Source: Adineta ricciae
Lineage: Eukaryota; Rotifera; Eurotatoria; Adinetida; Adinetidae
Direction: 5' to 3'
Assembly (NCBI GenBank): GCA_905250025.1
Contig: CAJNOJ010000061.1
Span: 372,001 to 436,000 of the forward strand
Length of the DNA stretch: 64,000 nucleotides
Shown here piece after piece: positions 50,416 through 62,938 of this stretch. A model generated the notes under the pieces. The model worked only from the letters and a program-made list of their open reading frames with translations. It was not told where the DNA came from and did no database searches. The translations under genes were made by a program, and so were the position numbers. How positions within the stretch are numbered: position 1 is the first letter of the stretch; every line of letters begins with the position of its first letter.

Positions 50416-50922
50416 ATGGCTGAAATCATCGGGGAAGTTGTTGGGCGAGTATGTTTGGAAGCAATCGGTGCGGTTATTACACAAGCAGTCGGGCAACTCA
50501 TAAGTGAGAAACGTAGAAAGAAGAAAGCTATCTCATCTGCTATCAAACTCAATCAACAATTACCGGCTGATCGTAGCCGTGCTGTACTCATCTCATCGAG
50601 TAACATGAATTTTGGTAACGATTGTGAACGTCTCGTCAATATTGCGTTTCAAACAAGTCAAAGTTTTCCAACGATTATACGGACATATAGTGATTGTCAG
50701 CAGTATCTACGCACTGAGTTAGCTAAACAATACCCGAATGAAACTTTCTGTGTAATTATTGGTAAAAATCAGCATTTAGGCATTGCTGTTGAAGATGGTC
50801 AATATTTCGCTGAAATTCAGCACGCTCGATATTCTATATTGATCTTCACAACCAAACAAAACTCTCAATCAAAATTCGATACTCACGACGCAAACAGTCA
50901 AGTACCATTTAAATGGGATTGA
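50416..50922 (+). CDS. Divergent LC8-like (dynein light chain fold) protein B
   Basis: 168-aa intronless paralogue of the preceding gene. Shared blocks are FGNDCERLVNIAFQTSQSFP, QQYLRTELAKQYPNETFCV, IIGKNQHLGIAVEDGQYFAE, YSILIFTT and HDANSQ. By eye the two are near half identical over about 95 residues. Unlike A, it has a hydrophobic, glycine-spaced N-terminus (GEVVGRVCLEAIGAVITQAV, G-xxx-G pattern) followed by EKRRKKK. This could be an amphipathic or membrane-contact helix with a positive stop. Tandem duplication with divergent N-termini is the simplest reading. Confidence 0.65.
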   Translation: MAEIIGEVVGRVCLEAIGAVITQAVGQLISEKRRKKKAISSAIKLNQQLPADRSRAVLISSSNMNFGNDCERLVNIAFQTSQSFPTIIRTYSDCQQYLRTELAKQYPNETFCVIIGKNQHLGIAVEDGQYFAEIQHARYSILIFTTKQNSQSKFDTHDANSQVPFKWD

Positions 50923-50981
50923 TATTTTTATTTTTATTTTACATTAAAATCCAAATATACAGAAAAAACGATCTTCTTTGT

Positions 50982-51197
50982 TTAGTAGATAACGTTAGGA
51001 TTCGTTTGTCCACTGGCATTATCGAGTGTCGTAGCTGTTCCGCTACCTTGCTGACTTGGTGTGTCTCCACCAAACTTTTCAGCTTGTAAATCAGAATCTT
51101 TTGTAGGCGATTTAGTTTCACTGAGAAGTTCCTTGTCTTTACTGGTCAATTTACTGTCTGTAGCTTCTTTATAGTGTTGGCTGACAGCACCGTCCAT
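50982..51197 (-). CDS. Small hydrophilic, probably disordered protein
   Basis: Not recognised. 71 aa, no cysteine or tryptophan, rich in Ser, Thr, Lys, Asp, Gln and Gly (KLTSKDKELLSETKSPTKD; GGDTPSQQGSGTATT). Support for a real gene is a 5' UTR intron: a donor gtaagt near 51260 and an acceptor ctctctag whose AG directly abuts the ATG at 51197. It is convergent with LC8-like gene B, with stops 60 bp apart. Composition resembles stress-related hydrophilic proteins, but no family repeat such as an LEA motif is visible. Confidence 0.5.
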   Translation of the reverse strand: MDGAVSQHYKEATDSKLTSKDKELLSETKSPTKDSDLQAEKFGGDTPSQQGSGTATTLDNASGQTNPNVIY

Positions 51198-51767
51198 CTA
51201 GAGAGCGAACAAAAAGTTATGTCGAATTAATTCATGAAATGATTTTTACTGACTTACGTTGAATGAGTACGATTGAGTTAATGTGTGAGAGAAATTGAAG
51301 AATTTTATGTAATACAACAACGTTTCTTTCTGTGATTTATATAGGAATTTGTTGTTTTCATTCTGGGTTGTTCTCGAGCACGTGATGATTCTACTCTATA
51401 TGCTCGTTAAATTCATAGAGAAAAGAAGTACTCTCTCGTACTCGCAGTTTTATTTTTAACAAATTCTGTCGAGAAACTGTAAAAGCGCTTATACAACTGT
51501 CTGCATTTCTTCTCTATTCTTTTCAAGGTTACTCAATCACAACAGTAAAAAAATCTAACCGAATGAATCAGTAGAATTGAAAGTATATCTTACATGAACT
51601 GAGTAACCTTCGTTACGAATCAAATATAAAATTACGTAAGTATCTTTTTTTTATTAATGTTCAATAATCGTTTAGGTAAACAGACTTATTCGAAATGATA
51701 TCTGACAAAATACATACTTCAGCGAATAGAAAGAGAGAGAGGGGGAGGGGGGAGAAAATTCTTGGTT
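51198..51767. other. Gap between CDC23 and the small hydrophilic gene
   Basis: 570 bp with a (GA)n/G-rich run at 51728-51752 close to the CDC23 stop. It probably contains the 5' UTR exon of the small gene (near 51261-51300) and the CDC23 3' UTR. Confidence 0.4.
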
Positions 51768-54381
51768 CTAATCAATTGTTGTTGTAGACGATGAATCAAA
51801 TTCATGGATCGTTGATTTAGCTGTTGGAATAGGTGCTGATGTTTGTTGTTGTATTGACTCTTTCTCTTTGAGTTGTTGTTGACCTTCGCGTAGTCCAGTT
51901 ATTTTGTTTAAAATGTCCTTCGCTGCGTTTTTCACTTCGGGAAATTCTAAGCATTTCCTTGCATATGAGCAGGCTTGATCGTACTGACGTTTTTTTACAT
52001 GATAATTAGCTAGAAAGACGGCAGCTTGAGAGAATTCAGTGAAATTTTTCACCTAAATCAGAAACAAAACAAACAATACTGTTTCTTGACAAGTCAATTT
52101 CGTTTTTATTACCTGTCGCAATTCTTGTGTGCGAATAAATTCCATGTAAGCTCGAGCTGTAGTTTCTTCATCTTTCAGAAGATCGCATACACTAGAGAGA
52201 AGATCGTTCAAAGTCGACGATATTGAACTTCTTACTGTGCATATTTGGCCAATGCATTGCCTTCGATGTCACCAACACAGTACGAGCGCCAGTAGCATTT
52301 CTTAGCTTCGTGTAACTTCTGAGTTCGTTCGTAGATTTCGCCAAGTGCATTTGAATAACGTGAATCATTTGGTCTATAACAATCGGAAAAAGAACAAATG
52401 CTCTAAGAACTAATCAGCAATTGTCTCCTATACTTAAGCGCAAAAGCTTCTTTGAAATAGTATAAAGCATAGTTGTACATTTTGATAATTTCGTACGTTT
52501 CACCCAGACCGTACCAAGCGCGATGATCTCTGCGATTGAGATCTGTAGCAAAACAAACATTTTTATCATTATTTGTAGAGAAGCTCTTCTTACCTAACGC
52601 TTCTCGATAGGCATTTATAGCTGCTGCATGATTTTTTCCTTCGACAAACTCATGACCCAAAAGAATCCATGCAGCTGGGTAATCAGGGTTCATACGTAAG
52701 GCGCGAGTTAAATATTGAATAGCACGAGCATGATCATTTCGTATACTGTAGAAGTTCGCTGAAAAACAAGAACACAAATGGGAGTCAATCAAACGAACAT
52801 TTCCCCTCATCTTACCAACAACAATACATGTTTCAAAGCGATATTTTTCTGTTTCAATACATTTTTGTGCTAAGCTAGCCAGCGCATGATAATCTTCCTG
52901 AAAAGAAATTCCTTATGAAATGGAATTGTGAACGGAATATTAACATACTAGTACGAAAAGAATATTAGAGAAAATATCCATTGAATCGAGATTGTACGGA
53001 TCGATTGTTCGAGCGTCTTCACAACATGTTCGTGCTAATTGTAACTCTAAAATAAAAACATACTGATTAGCAGCGAGATCATCGGCTTGCAACTATTTAC
53101 TCACCAGCTCCTGTTTCATAAGCTTTGGCTTGTAGTAAAAGGATATGTGTCGAATTCTGAAAACCGATTTGTGTTAATTCTTTACAAATATATACACATA
53201 ATTCTGGCTTATGTAATTCAACATAACATCGAGCGTAAAAAACATTTCGTATCCAATGTTTGGGTAAATCAAGGTTATGAAGCTTGAGTGTGAAAAGAAG
53301 AGAAGACATAATCCAATGAGCTCGGTCATACATGAACAACTCACCTTTTGTTCGCTATCAACAAGCATTGCAAGATCTTCCCATGCTGACCAAAGATGTG
53401 GTGCTGCCTTTATCGTACGAACAAAGTAAGTTAATGCTTCATGAAGTAAACCCAATCGTTTAAGTACCAGAGCGTAACTGAATAAGTAATACTTCAAGTA
53501 TTTCTATCAATCCAAAATATATCATACTTACACATAACAACTGTATCCATTTAATTGTTGGTTCTTTTCGCATGTAGTCAACTCTGTACGCAGCCGCATC
53601 AACCATGCATTATCAAGTGATGCTTTCGCTATACAATACAACGACCAGAAGATTCATCCCGACGCTTCGTTAATTGGGCTTACTTGTTGCTTGTCGTTGA
53701 TTACTTGCTGTATCCGCTACAATCAGTAGAAAAGTCAAGTTCATTTTCATTCTGAACAAACAAACTTACGAAATACATCCACGAAATCATCACATCGATG
53801 CTTGAGACCATCCTACGAGCAAGAAACGGTTCTTATGTATTGATGCACCAAGAAATAATATCTAGTCTCACGAGATATAATGCATAGAGACGAAGAAAAA
53901 AACCATAACCGGTAGTACAATTTCTTAAATGATGTGCACAACGTGTATATTCTCGAAGATCGAAGTAACCTTTTGCCATTAAGTACAGACTTGATGATGT
54001 ACCTAATTCCTTGAATAGAAGAAATCATTTCAATAATCATCCGTTGCAGTTTTATGTTAAGTGTCCCAGCTCACTTTTGATGTAACATTCAAATGGATTC
54101 CATCGTCCAACTCTTCGGCGTTGCTTTCTTCTTCAGTTGCAACAGATCCTGCAGTGATACAGTGAAGCATCTCACAGCACCTAGACGAACAAAAATCGGC
54201 TGTTTAGTATAAGGATAAAGTGAAATGTCGAAAGAAAATTCTACCATTTTCTACTGTGAACAAGTCCGACAAGATCTAGTTCTGGTATGGCTTTTTGTAA
54301 ATCATTGACTACTGTTTTGGGATCAAATTGTACATAATTCACATCACGTTGTTCATCGAACGACATTGATAATTGATTCAT
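51768..54381 (-). CDS. CDC23: Anaphase-promoting complex subunit CDC23/APC8
   Basis: TPR scaffold of the APC/C ubiquitin ligase that drives mitotic exit. Fifteen exons on minus: 54245-54381, 54075-54180, 53872-54009, 53770-53812, 53684-53716, 53532-53628, 53345-53477, 53105-53282, 52949-53046, 52816-52897, 52594-52758, 52434-52542, 52236-52373, 52113-52191, 51768-52052; 606 aa (human 597). Family blocks include YLMAKGYFDLREY, NLDSMDIFSNILFV, EKYRFETCIVVANFYSIRND, HARAIQYLTRALRMNP, DHRAWYGLGETYEI, LKPNDSRYSNALGE and KLHEAKKCYWRSYCVGDIEG. At least seven TPRs are recognisable. The tail is Gln/Thr/Ser-rich. Two tiny exons (43 and 33 nt) code a variable loop. Secure. Confidence 0.96.
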
Positions 54382-54632
54382 TGTAATAAAAAAATATGAT
54401 TATTGTTCTCTGATCTCAAAACAAAAAGTACAATGTTTCTTGTTTACTATAAATTTAAACAAAAACAATGATCATTTCAAAAGAAGAAAAGTTCTCTTTG
54501 TTTATTCCACGTATAAATATTACAACAAGAACAACAGCAACAAAAGGAAGAATGAAAACTATAGAGTACATAGGTACTGTTTTCCTGAGTAAACTAGCGG
54601 AAAGACTTTCTCACTTGGACGCACAGACTTAT

Positions 54633-57600
54633 TTAAACTAAAAATGAATTTATGGAGCTCAATCCTTCTTTTTTCGTGGATGCTATCGGTGACAACAAAA
54701 GAGGATTTAACAAGTTCTTGATTGTATCACGTCGTTCACGTTCTGTAATAGGTACTTGTTTCTTATTATTACTATTTGTCACCAATCTTGTTTTATATGC
54801 GTTCAACAGTTCAATATTTAACTGCGGAATTGATTGATGTAGAGCCATATCCATCTGTTGACCGTATTGATTATACCACAATTCATAGACATGACCTATC
54901 AATGAGATCAAATTTGTATTCACACCTTCGTTCTCGTTATGTCTTTCGAGTGCTTTTAACAAATATTGAAATAAGACTTTAATATCAGTTACTGGTGATG
55001 TATTCATAAGTTTATCGATAATATCTGTGTAAAGTTTCGTAATCGGAAGAATAATTGGTAGAAATCGATTAATACAATATGCATCCGGAAATGTTAAACA
55101 CTCAAACAAAATCTGAATGACATAATTGAAAAGGCGCAATGCCAATGGAAAATCTAAAATATGACAAAATGAGTTCATATGAACAACTTGCTGTTGACAT
55201 ACTTTGTCGAGACATTTTCATCATATACATAAACAAATCGCTGTAATCCATTTTTTCCTGTGAATTATTCAATAATTTGTTACTGATACTATTACTAGCC
55301 GCTTGTTCATCCCATTCATCGATCTGATCTAGTTCTCCATTGGTTTCTTCACACATACTCTCACTATTATTACGCCCATTGGAAATTTTATTCTTCTTCT
55401 TTGCTATGTTTGAATTCGTTTGACCCGGAATGGTTTTGAAGATAAAATAACGAATAATATCGACGAAATCGCGTGTGATTAGTACGCAAACGCATTCTTC
55501 AATAACTTCATCAGAGCATTCACCTTGTCGACACGTTGTTGTCGCTGTCGTCGTTGTCAACAAATTATTCCACATAACTGTTAGACGCTGTTGAATATAC
55601 GGTAGAAAAACATCAAGGAAAGTCAGAAACAGTTCGTTGATACTGTCTTTATCGGCTGTCGGTAATGAGCAATAGTTTTCCACGAATAAACGACAAAAGT
55701 GTCGAAGAACGATTCGAAGACGAAATGATGGAAGTGTATTGAAATTTTGAAAGAGAATTTTTTGTAAGAATGTTGTGAGAAAGTAAGTTTCATCGTTCAA
55801 TTGTATCGAATAGAGTTCCGTATCATGTGCAAAATAGATACCATTTATTTGATAACATATATCAAATAATCGATGAAGATAATCGCGAAGACGTTGATCA
55901 TCAATCACTGAATTCGATGTCGATTGAAAACGAATGAAACTTACCGGTAAACTTGAGGGTGTGACACTAAATAATCAATCAAGACTTTCAACAAATCAAT
56001 CTCCACACGAGTCTTACGTTGAAGTAATCGTCGCCTTTGCCATATTGTTACTTTCATACGTGCCTAAATATAATTGCTTTTCTGTTTCACTGTACGTTAG
56101 ATTTGCTTTCATAATTTCATAATACGGATTGATTTGTCTGTCGTATAATTGATTGCAGAATTGGGTTACTTTGATGATACAATCGGAGAGGATTGGTCGA
56201 AGGCAAACAGAAATTTGTCCACGGATATGAACGTCAGCTTGTTGTTTGGAATAACGTAGCAATAAACATAGACAATGTAAAGCAAGCATGAGATTTCGTC
56301 GACGGAAACGTGTCATGTTCATTTGATTCGCTCGATTCGAACATAGATCAAGATAATCAATAAATTCAGGTAGAGTTTCTGATGTTAACGAAACATTTAA
56401 AATTTCATAGATCGGTCGAATGAGTTCGTAGAAATCTTCGAATTGATTATTATCTTTTTGAATTTTGTAATGAAATAAGATTTGAATCGAATCGAGTAAC
56501 TTCAAGGTCGAACTCGATAGTTCATCGACTGTAACGGACAAACAAGTCTTGGTGTACTGAAATTCATTTTTATATAATTGACAAAGAAACGGAAATAATT
56601 CCGAATAGTATTCGAGCATTTTCGATGGGAAATTTTTGCATAAATATAAAAATGCATTCGATGATTGTGTCTGCATCACGTCGCACTCGTTCATATTCGT
56701 TCCATCTAAAACATTTCTAGGAAAGTTTTTGATGCGAAAGTGAAACACGTTTATCTTACTGATCGCCTGTTGTTGATACATTTGGAACGTTGACAACAAT
56801 CGTTGAATGATCTGGATAGCCAATGATGGTTCATGTTGGGTGATGAAAAACATGCATGATAAAAGATTCAAAACATGTCCATGAATATGTTCGCTTAGAT
56901 TCGGAGTGAATTGCAGAAGAAATTTCAATGTGCGAAGAAGTTGTTCAGTCATCGTCGGTGGCATTAGCAATGTTTGGAACTTTTCTTGAGATGTTCTTGA
57001 TAGATTCGATGAAGAAAATAATTCTTTCCGAATGAGAAAAAGAACATGATCGAGAAGAAGGTAGAACGCCTCCCATTCGATTATTAAATAGATCGATAGT
57101 AAACTATTTGTTGTCTTCGTCGGTGTACGTTGTACAAGAGATTCCAGATAGACGAAGAGATTTTCAAGCATGGATTTCAAACATAAAACATTGGTTTCAA
57201 TTTCGGTCGAACGTTCTAAAAGTAATCAAATCAAATAGGTTTTTCAATGGTGCCGATGTGTTGTAAATTCGAACTTACCAGGGATGATCTCGGCAAAGAA
57301 CAAGCCAATAAATGCTTTGATTAATTTTTGTAGTTCACTTCGATATTGAGAGAAAAATTTCCAAAAGAATTGTTCTTCACTGTCATATTCGAACAATGCA
57401 TAGATGAAACATTGTTGATTGTGTAGATATTGTTTCTTCAAGGTTTCATCGTCATTATCTGTTGGTGTACTTATTGATGATGGAAAATGAATCCGATGTA
57501 ATGACTGTTTGAGATTGAAGATCAGTTTCAGACAAAATTGTTCATTGGATAATAAACTGGGCTGTCGAGTGAGAAATAAATTCAATGCTTGATAGGAATT

Positions 57601-59010
57601 TAGGGATAACTGATGAAATGGATGTTGATTTAACAGAAGAAGAAACTGCAGGAACGAACGAGTTCGTTCGTTGACGAATGTTAGAAATTCGTTATTATCG
57701 ATCGATTTCGTTGCTAATTGTTGATACAACTGTAATAAATTATTCGATAATTTAACAAGAAGTTGTCCAAGCATTTTAAGACAATTGATATGATCGTTCG
57801 TAACAATCGTTCGCAATTGTTCGAGTGAATCCTAGAAGGTTCCAATAGAATTCTCAGATTAGGAAAGGCGATCCATTTACTCACAGTTGGACTGATTAAA
57901 AGCCGATAGAACATTTCTAATGTATTATCACCGAGTAAATAGTTAAGGAAAAGTTTTTCCTGTTGACAATTGAGAGCTGCTGATGGCAACGAAGCAATGC
58001 GTTTATTTCTTTGTTGCTGCTGTTGTTGTAATTGTTTTCTTGCTAAACGCTTATTCACCAAACTCAATAAACATTCGAAAGATGCATGACGTAGTTTAAC
58101 GGAATTCAACTGAAAGAACTTCAAGAATAATTCACAAAGAAATAATTCGTATTGTTCAAAATGATTATATTCCACCCAGGTGAGAAAACTGTTCACAGTC
58201 AATAAGCAAGTTTGGGTGAGACGTTCATGTTGTTCGGGCATGGTCGATAAATCATTCGATATCCGGATCAAACACGGTAGAATGTCATTGATCCGTTTCT
58301 GTAACTGATTGAGAATTTGTCGACGACGTTGTGCTTGAATTGTTTGTGCGTAGAGTGTCAGGTCTTCGTTGAGGAAACGAAAAACAAGTAAGATGAGTTC
58401 GAGTTGAGTGGAATTATTCTCTTGAATTTGAGCGATTTCTTGTAACATGTTGATCGTTTCATCGGATGCTGTGTTAAATTTTTCAAAACAATCACGCTTT
58501 ATCAATTCGACAAGACATTTCGCAAGAGAATTTCTCATGTAAACTGCTTGGGAAAGTATTTGATTCAGGTAAGTACTTCGTACCAGTGCAAATAGTTGCT
58601 TTTTCACAAGGTTTCGTTCATCGGTTCTCAATACATTCCATTTTTGTTTGATAATTGATTCTAAGAGATGAAGACTGTAATGATGAAGAACTGGCTGATT
58701 GTTCAATTGTTTTAACAGTTCGAATGCGATCGTTAAACATAGAAGAGAATGGTTTTCTTTCAAATCTTCGAGAAATTTCAAAGCGTTTTGTTTCTCAGCA
58801 TTCGTTGTTGTTGAATTGAATGAACAGAGGATGGCAGCAATGACTCTTTCATACAATTCCGGTGTGAATATCATTGTTTCTCGGTCATTTTTCTTCTCGA
58901 TCTGAACAAAAAAATCGTGCAAATTTACAAGATTCGCGTCGTCAAATAACTCAACCGATTCTTACGGATTCTTCATAGATATTGCCTGTTTTGGATAAAG
59001 CGTTCATCAT
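54633..59010 (-). CDS. XPO5: Exportin-5
   Basis: Karyopherin that exports pre-miRNA hairpins (and other structured RNA) from the nucleus with RanGTP. Six exons on minus: 58966-59010, 57885-58901, 57279-57831, 56018-57215, 55203-55966, 54633-55153; 1365 aa, phase intact (human 1204). HEAT-repeat rich throughout. Family landmarks are an importin-beta-type N-terminus (HYSLHLLESIIKQKWN), TQLELILLVFRFLNEDLTLY followed by QAQRRRQI, LRIVLRHFCRLFVENY, LPYIQQRLTVMWN, VLITRDFVDIIRYF, and a C-terminal TERERRDTIKNLLNPLL. Extra length comes from insertions such as a polyglutamine stretch (about residue 310) and an acidic loop. Divergent from OTUD7; 251 bp upstream of CDC23 on the same strand. Confidence 0.93.
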
Positions 59011-59434
59011 CTTATACTCATGAAATTCTTGTGAAACCAACGGATTTTATTTTATTTTATAGTAACACACAGAAACTGATCGGACTGTGACAAAACTCCC
59101 AGCCAATCCAGTTGCTTGGAATGAAAGTGACATCTGTAGGTCTATTTCGTAATAAATTTCTCGAGAAAAACTCGCAACGAAATGTCTAATTCGAATGAAT
59201 AATTGTGAAGTCTTTGATTTATTTTTCCGTCGATTTTTCATTGAAATAAACCTATCGATCATCTTATAGATAAACAAACAAAATAATTTGTCGTAAAATC
59301 AGAACAAAACATTATTGTCAATATGTGTTTTATTATGTGAAAGATGTCAATGTTGTCGACATAAAATCTACATCTATACAAAACTTTTCCTTCATAGAAA
59401 TTCGACGTATTTCATGTTCAACAAGCAATAGAGA
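59011..59434. promoter_or_regulatory. Divergent intergenic region, XPO5 / OTUD7
   Basis: 424 bp between head-to-head starts. An acceptor-like ttccttcatag ends near 59397, about 38 nt before the OTUD7 ATG. No other feature seen. Confidence 0.45.
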
Positions 59435-62335
59435 ATGCAACAATATTCTTCTTCATATCATAATAATGATAGAAATGAAGACATATTTAATCACAATCAC
59501 CACACGAATGCCAATGAACATCGAAGTAACACATCAGAGGATGTAAAACTACGACGATCAAGTAAAATTTACGAAAAACAAAATAGCAAAAGTTCGAATT
59601 TTCTCTCTGTAGATGTTGATCACGATACAAATCCAATATTACATCGAGCTTTGTCAACCGTTTCAGCGAATCAGACACTTGTAGATAATCAACGAAATGC
59701 TTTAGCAAATAATTATCGTCGTACATCAATCAATGATGAAATCGTTACGATTGATCATAACGATGCCGAAGCTTCATTCATTTTGCCAAATTTATATGAA
59801 TTACCAGAAGATATTCGAGTTCGTGTTATGGATAGTCTTGTCGATACACCAACGATGGTTTCATTGGAAGAAACAAGTAGGAGATCGATTATTGATTTTC
59901 TCCATTGTCTCATTTCATCTTTCAGAGCGGCTGAATTGGTGGGTTAACAAGAAACTTCCTTGCCCAAAATTATATCCATTGGTAACGACTGGAGATGGCA
60001 ATTGCTTATTACACGCTACGTCACTTGGTGAGGAAAACGTTTCTTTGACATAAGTGAGTTTATTTGCTTTTGTCATGGATTTCTTTTAGCTATGTGGGGT
60101 TTTCATGATCATTCGTTGTCAATGCGGAAAGCATTGAATGAAACATTAATCACCTCGAAGCCGAATAGTTCTCTCTATCGACGGTGGCGTTGGGCACAAT
60201 CAGTACAAAATAAAAAAGTATGTAGAGAAAAATGTCTAAAAGAAACTGTTGAGTCGCATGTTTCTTCTTTTAAGTACGGTCTTGTTTTTTCTGAACAAGA
60301 ATGGAGTGAAGAATGGAAAAGTTTATTACGATTATCGTCCGCTGAACCACGTACATCGCAAACGAAATCATCCGATTGCAATCCTTCGAATGACGAGTAT
60401 GTGTTTTCTTCTTGGAAATGAATGACTATCTTCGTTTTGTTCAGACTCGATCTATCGAAATCGACTGAGAATAATAATGGGAGTGCAATTAAACCTCTAT
60501 CGCAATCACCTCGACAATATTATGAAAGTTTAGAAGAATTTCATGTTTATGTGCTTGCGAATAATATCCGTCGGCCAATTGTTATTTACTCAGATACAAT
60601 CTTACGTACGAATGACGGTGAAGCTATTTCACCGATCGAATTCGGCGGAATCTATTTGCCACTAGGTGAACTTTCTTTGTGAAACTTTCTTCCAAATTCC
60701 TTTTTTTTTCATTCATTTAGAAATTCCACCTGACAAATGTCATAAGCAACCAGTAAGTTTATACAATTGTTGTCCGTTCCGTTCTTGACATGTTCTTCTC
60801 GTTTTTAACAAGGTATTCTTGGCATTTGATGCTGCTCATTTCTCAGCGTTAGTGCCCATGGAACAAAGTGTGAAATCAATGTCAAAAAGTAGCTCATTTC
60901 GTTGAATTTCATGTCAAATTCTTCATTTTTTTAGTCACATATCGAATACCATTGATCGATATTGAAACACTCGATTTACTGCCCATCCATTTTCTCATTG
61001 ATCCCGGTCTAAATTTTCAATGGCCTATTGACGAAGAATTATCCGACGATAAAATTCATCTTTATCCAAATTATGAAGAGAGTCGAATGGACGTTCTGGA
61101 AAAATACTTATATCTTTCAAAAGAATATTCCTCGATGAGCAATCCCACTTCTCAGGCATCAACAACGACGATTATGAGTACACATGAGAATCTACCGGCA
61201 ACTGAGGAAAACGTAGACTCGTCTAATGAAGTTACACCAACACCAACAATTCCGAATAAGAAGTTATCTCGTTCGTCGTTCAATTCTTTTTCGAAAATTA
61301 TCCGTCGAACATTCATTCATCCATTTTCTTCCGCGAAACGAGCATCGGTAAAAAACCATCAAAGTCAAACCTCAACTTCCTCGATTATCAGCGAGAATAT
61401 CAATGAACGACGTAAATCATCACCACTGTTCAATCGTCATACACAAATTCTTACAATTATCGTCACGAATTTTCAACCTAAACAACCCAAAGCATGTGAC
61501 AATATGATTAAAAACTATATCGACGCGTGTATGAACGAATACAATCTCGAGAAAAACCAAAAACAGCTTGATAATGAAAATGATTATGATCTCGTATCGA
61601 AATCCAATAATCATCATTCAAGTAATTGTCAACTAACGAAAAATCTTTCATATTTACATCAATGTTTATTTTCCTTTTGATTAGACTGGACAGATTCTTC
61701 GTTATCGAATTCTCCGCTCGTTGTCTATCATCGACATTATCCATCATCGTCCTCCATCAATCGATATCAGCATAACGTTGCTCCAACAAATGTCAATGAG
61801 AAATTATTTGAAACAGGAATTAAGCATAAATTACCACAAATACCGTCAAATTCCTCCAATCGATCGGTTGTCTTAACTCGAATTGTACAAAAGAATTCTG
61901 ATATTGACGATTCAGAAGACTCTCTACCGATTGAAAATGGTCAATTTTCTACAAATATCAATTATGTTCAACGAAAAAGCAATCCACCTTTCACACGAGT
62001 GATTATTTTTTTTCGCTTTTTGCTTTTCGTTTATTTAAATGCATTCATTTCACTTCTAGAATAAGACTCACGAATTGATATCAAACCTTTCCCATTATCC
62101 CGAATCTCAGATCAACGATGTTTCAAATAAAGCTCTTCCTAGTCAAAAATTAATCTCATCTTCGTTGAAGCGCCAGCAATCATCAAGTTCTGATAAAAAT
62201 TCAACTAATCTTAACCTTATCGACTATACTCTCTCACCTTCGCCAACAACAACATCAACAACAGTCACGAATATAAACAAACGTACTCAGCAATTGAATA
62301 CTTCATCAAATCTTGTTCATCATAAACGTCTCTAA
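59435..62335 (+). CDS. OTUD7: OTU-family deubiquitinase, OTUD7/Cezanne-like
   Basis: Cysteine deubiquitinase; the vertebrate relatives prefer K11 chains and damp NF-kB and cell-cycle signalling. Ten exons: 59435-59876, 59926-60027, 60090-60217, 60275-60396, 60445-60665, 60721-60752, 60813-60888, 60935-61621, 61685-61998, 62060-62335; 799 aa. Catalytic motif [20 protein letters not shown] (Cys about 174) and the His in AAHFSALVPMEQ (about 358) are present. Cezanne-type blocks YRRWRWAQSVQNKK, GLVFSEQEWSEEW, YYESLEEFHVYVLANNIRRP, GGIYLPLEIPPDKCH and LLPIHFLIDPG follow in order. N-terminal 140 and C-terminal 370 residues are Ser/Asn-rich; no UBA or A20-type zinc finger was visible. Exon 6 is only 32 nt. 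Secure for family. Confidence 0.93.
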
Positions 62336-62938
62336 GAGTTGCATTGTTCTCTTTTTTCTTATGATCATACCGGTGACATCTCATTCCAAAGCAATATAAG
62401 CAAAAATCAAATTTTCACTTAACAATGATTTCTATGTAGATCGTGTCTTTCTTATTTGGAATTCTTTTCTTTTCTTTTGTGTTTGTCAGCAGACAATCAT
62501 CCTACAGTATATTTTATCTTTTGTTCGAAGGAATTTTTATTGACATGAGATAGGTGCTGAAGGCCAAGTTTATTTCTTGTGCGTTATCATTAATCATTAA
62601 GTTGTTCCGTCTCGGAAACATATGATCTTGATTGAATGAAATATAGAATGATCAACTTATTTTTCTATATTATTTATTTTCTCTTCTGATTATCATAATA
62701 AAACTCGTTCTTTATAATCTAGTTTTATTTGCTTCATTCACTCTCTCTCTCGCGCTCTCTTTTCTTGTTTTTAAATCAATGTACAAAATTCGTTTGTTTT
62801 TCTTTTTATGAAGAAATAATAAGATTAGATTTGAATGATATTTATATTTGCATCAGCACTGCAGAGAAAGAGAAAGAAAATTCAGAATAGATTCGCGAAA
62901 TTTACAGATTACACTCAATGTTGAACTAGAAAAGAGAA
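62336..62938. other. Convergent 3' region, OTUD7 / amino-acid permease
   Basis: 603 bp between two convergent stops, AT-rich, with a CT-rich run at 62740-62760 and AATAAA near 62695. Presumed 3' UTRs; nothing else. Confidence 0.45.

Noticed and set aside
55944..55966. 22-nt microexon in XPO5 bounded by a donor-like ccggtaag
   Set aside because: Splicing there would create an immediate stop in the next segment, while reading straight through keeps the frame open, so 55203-55966 is one exon.
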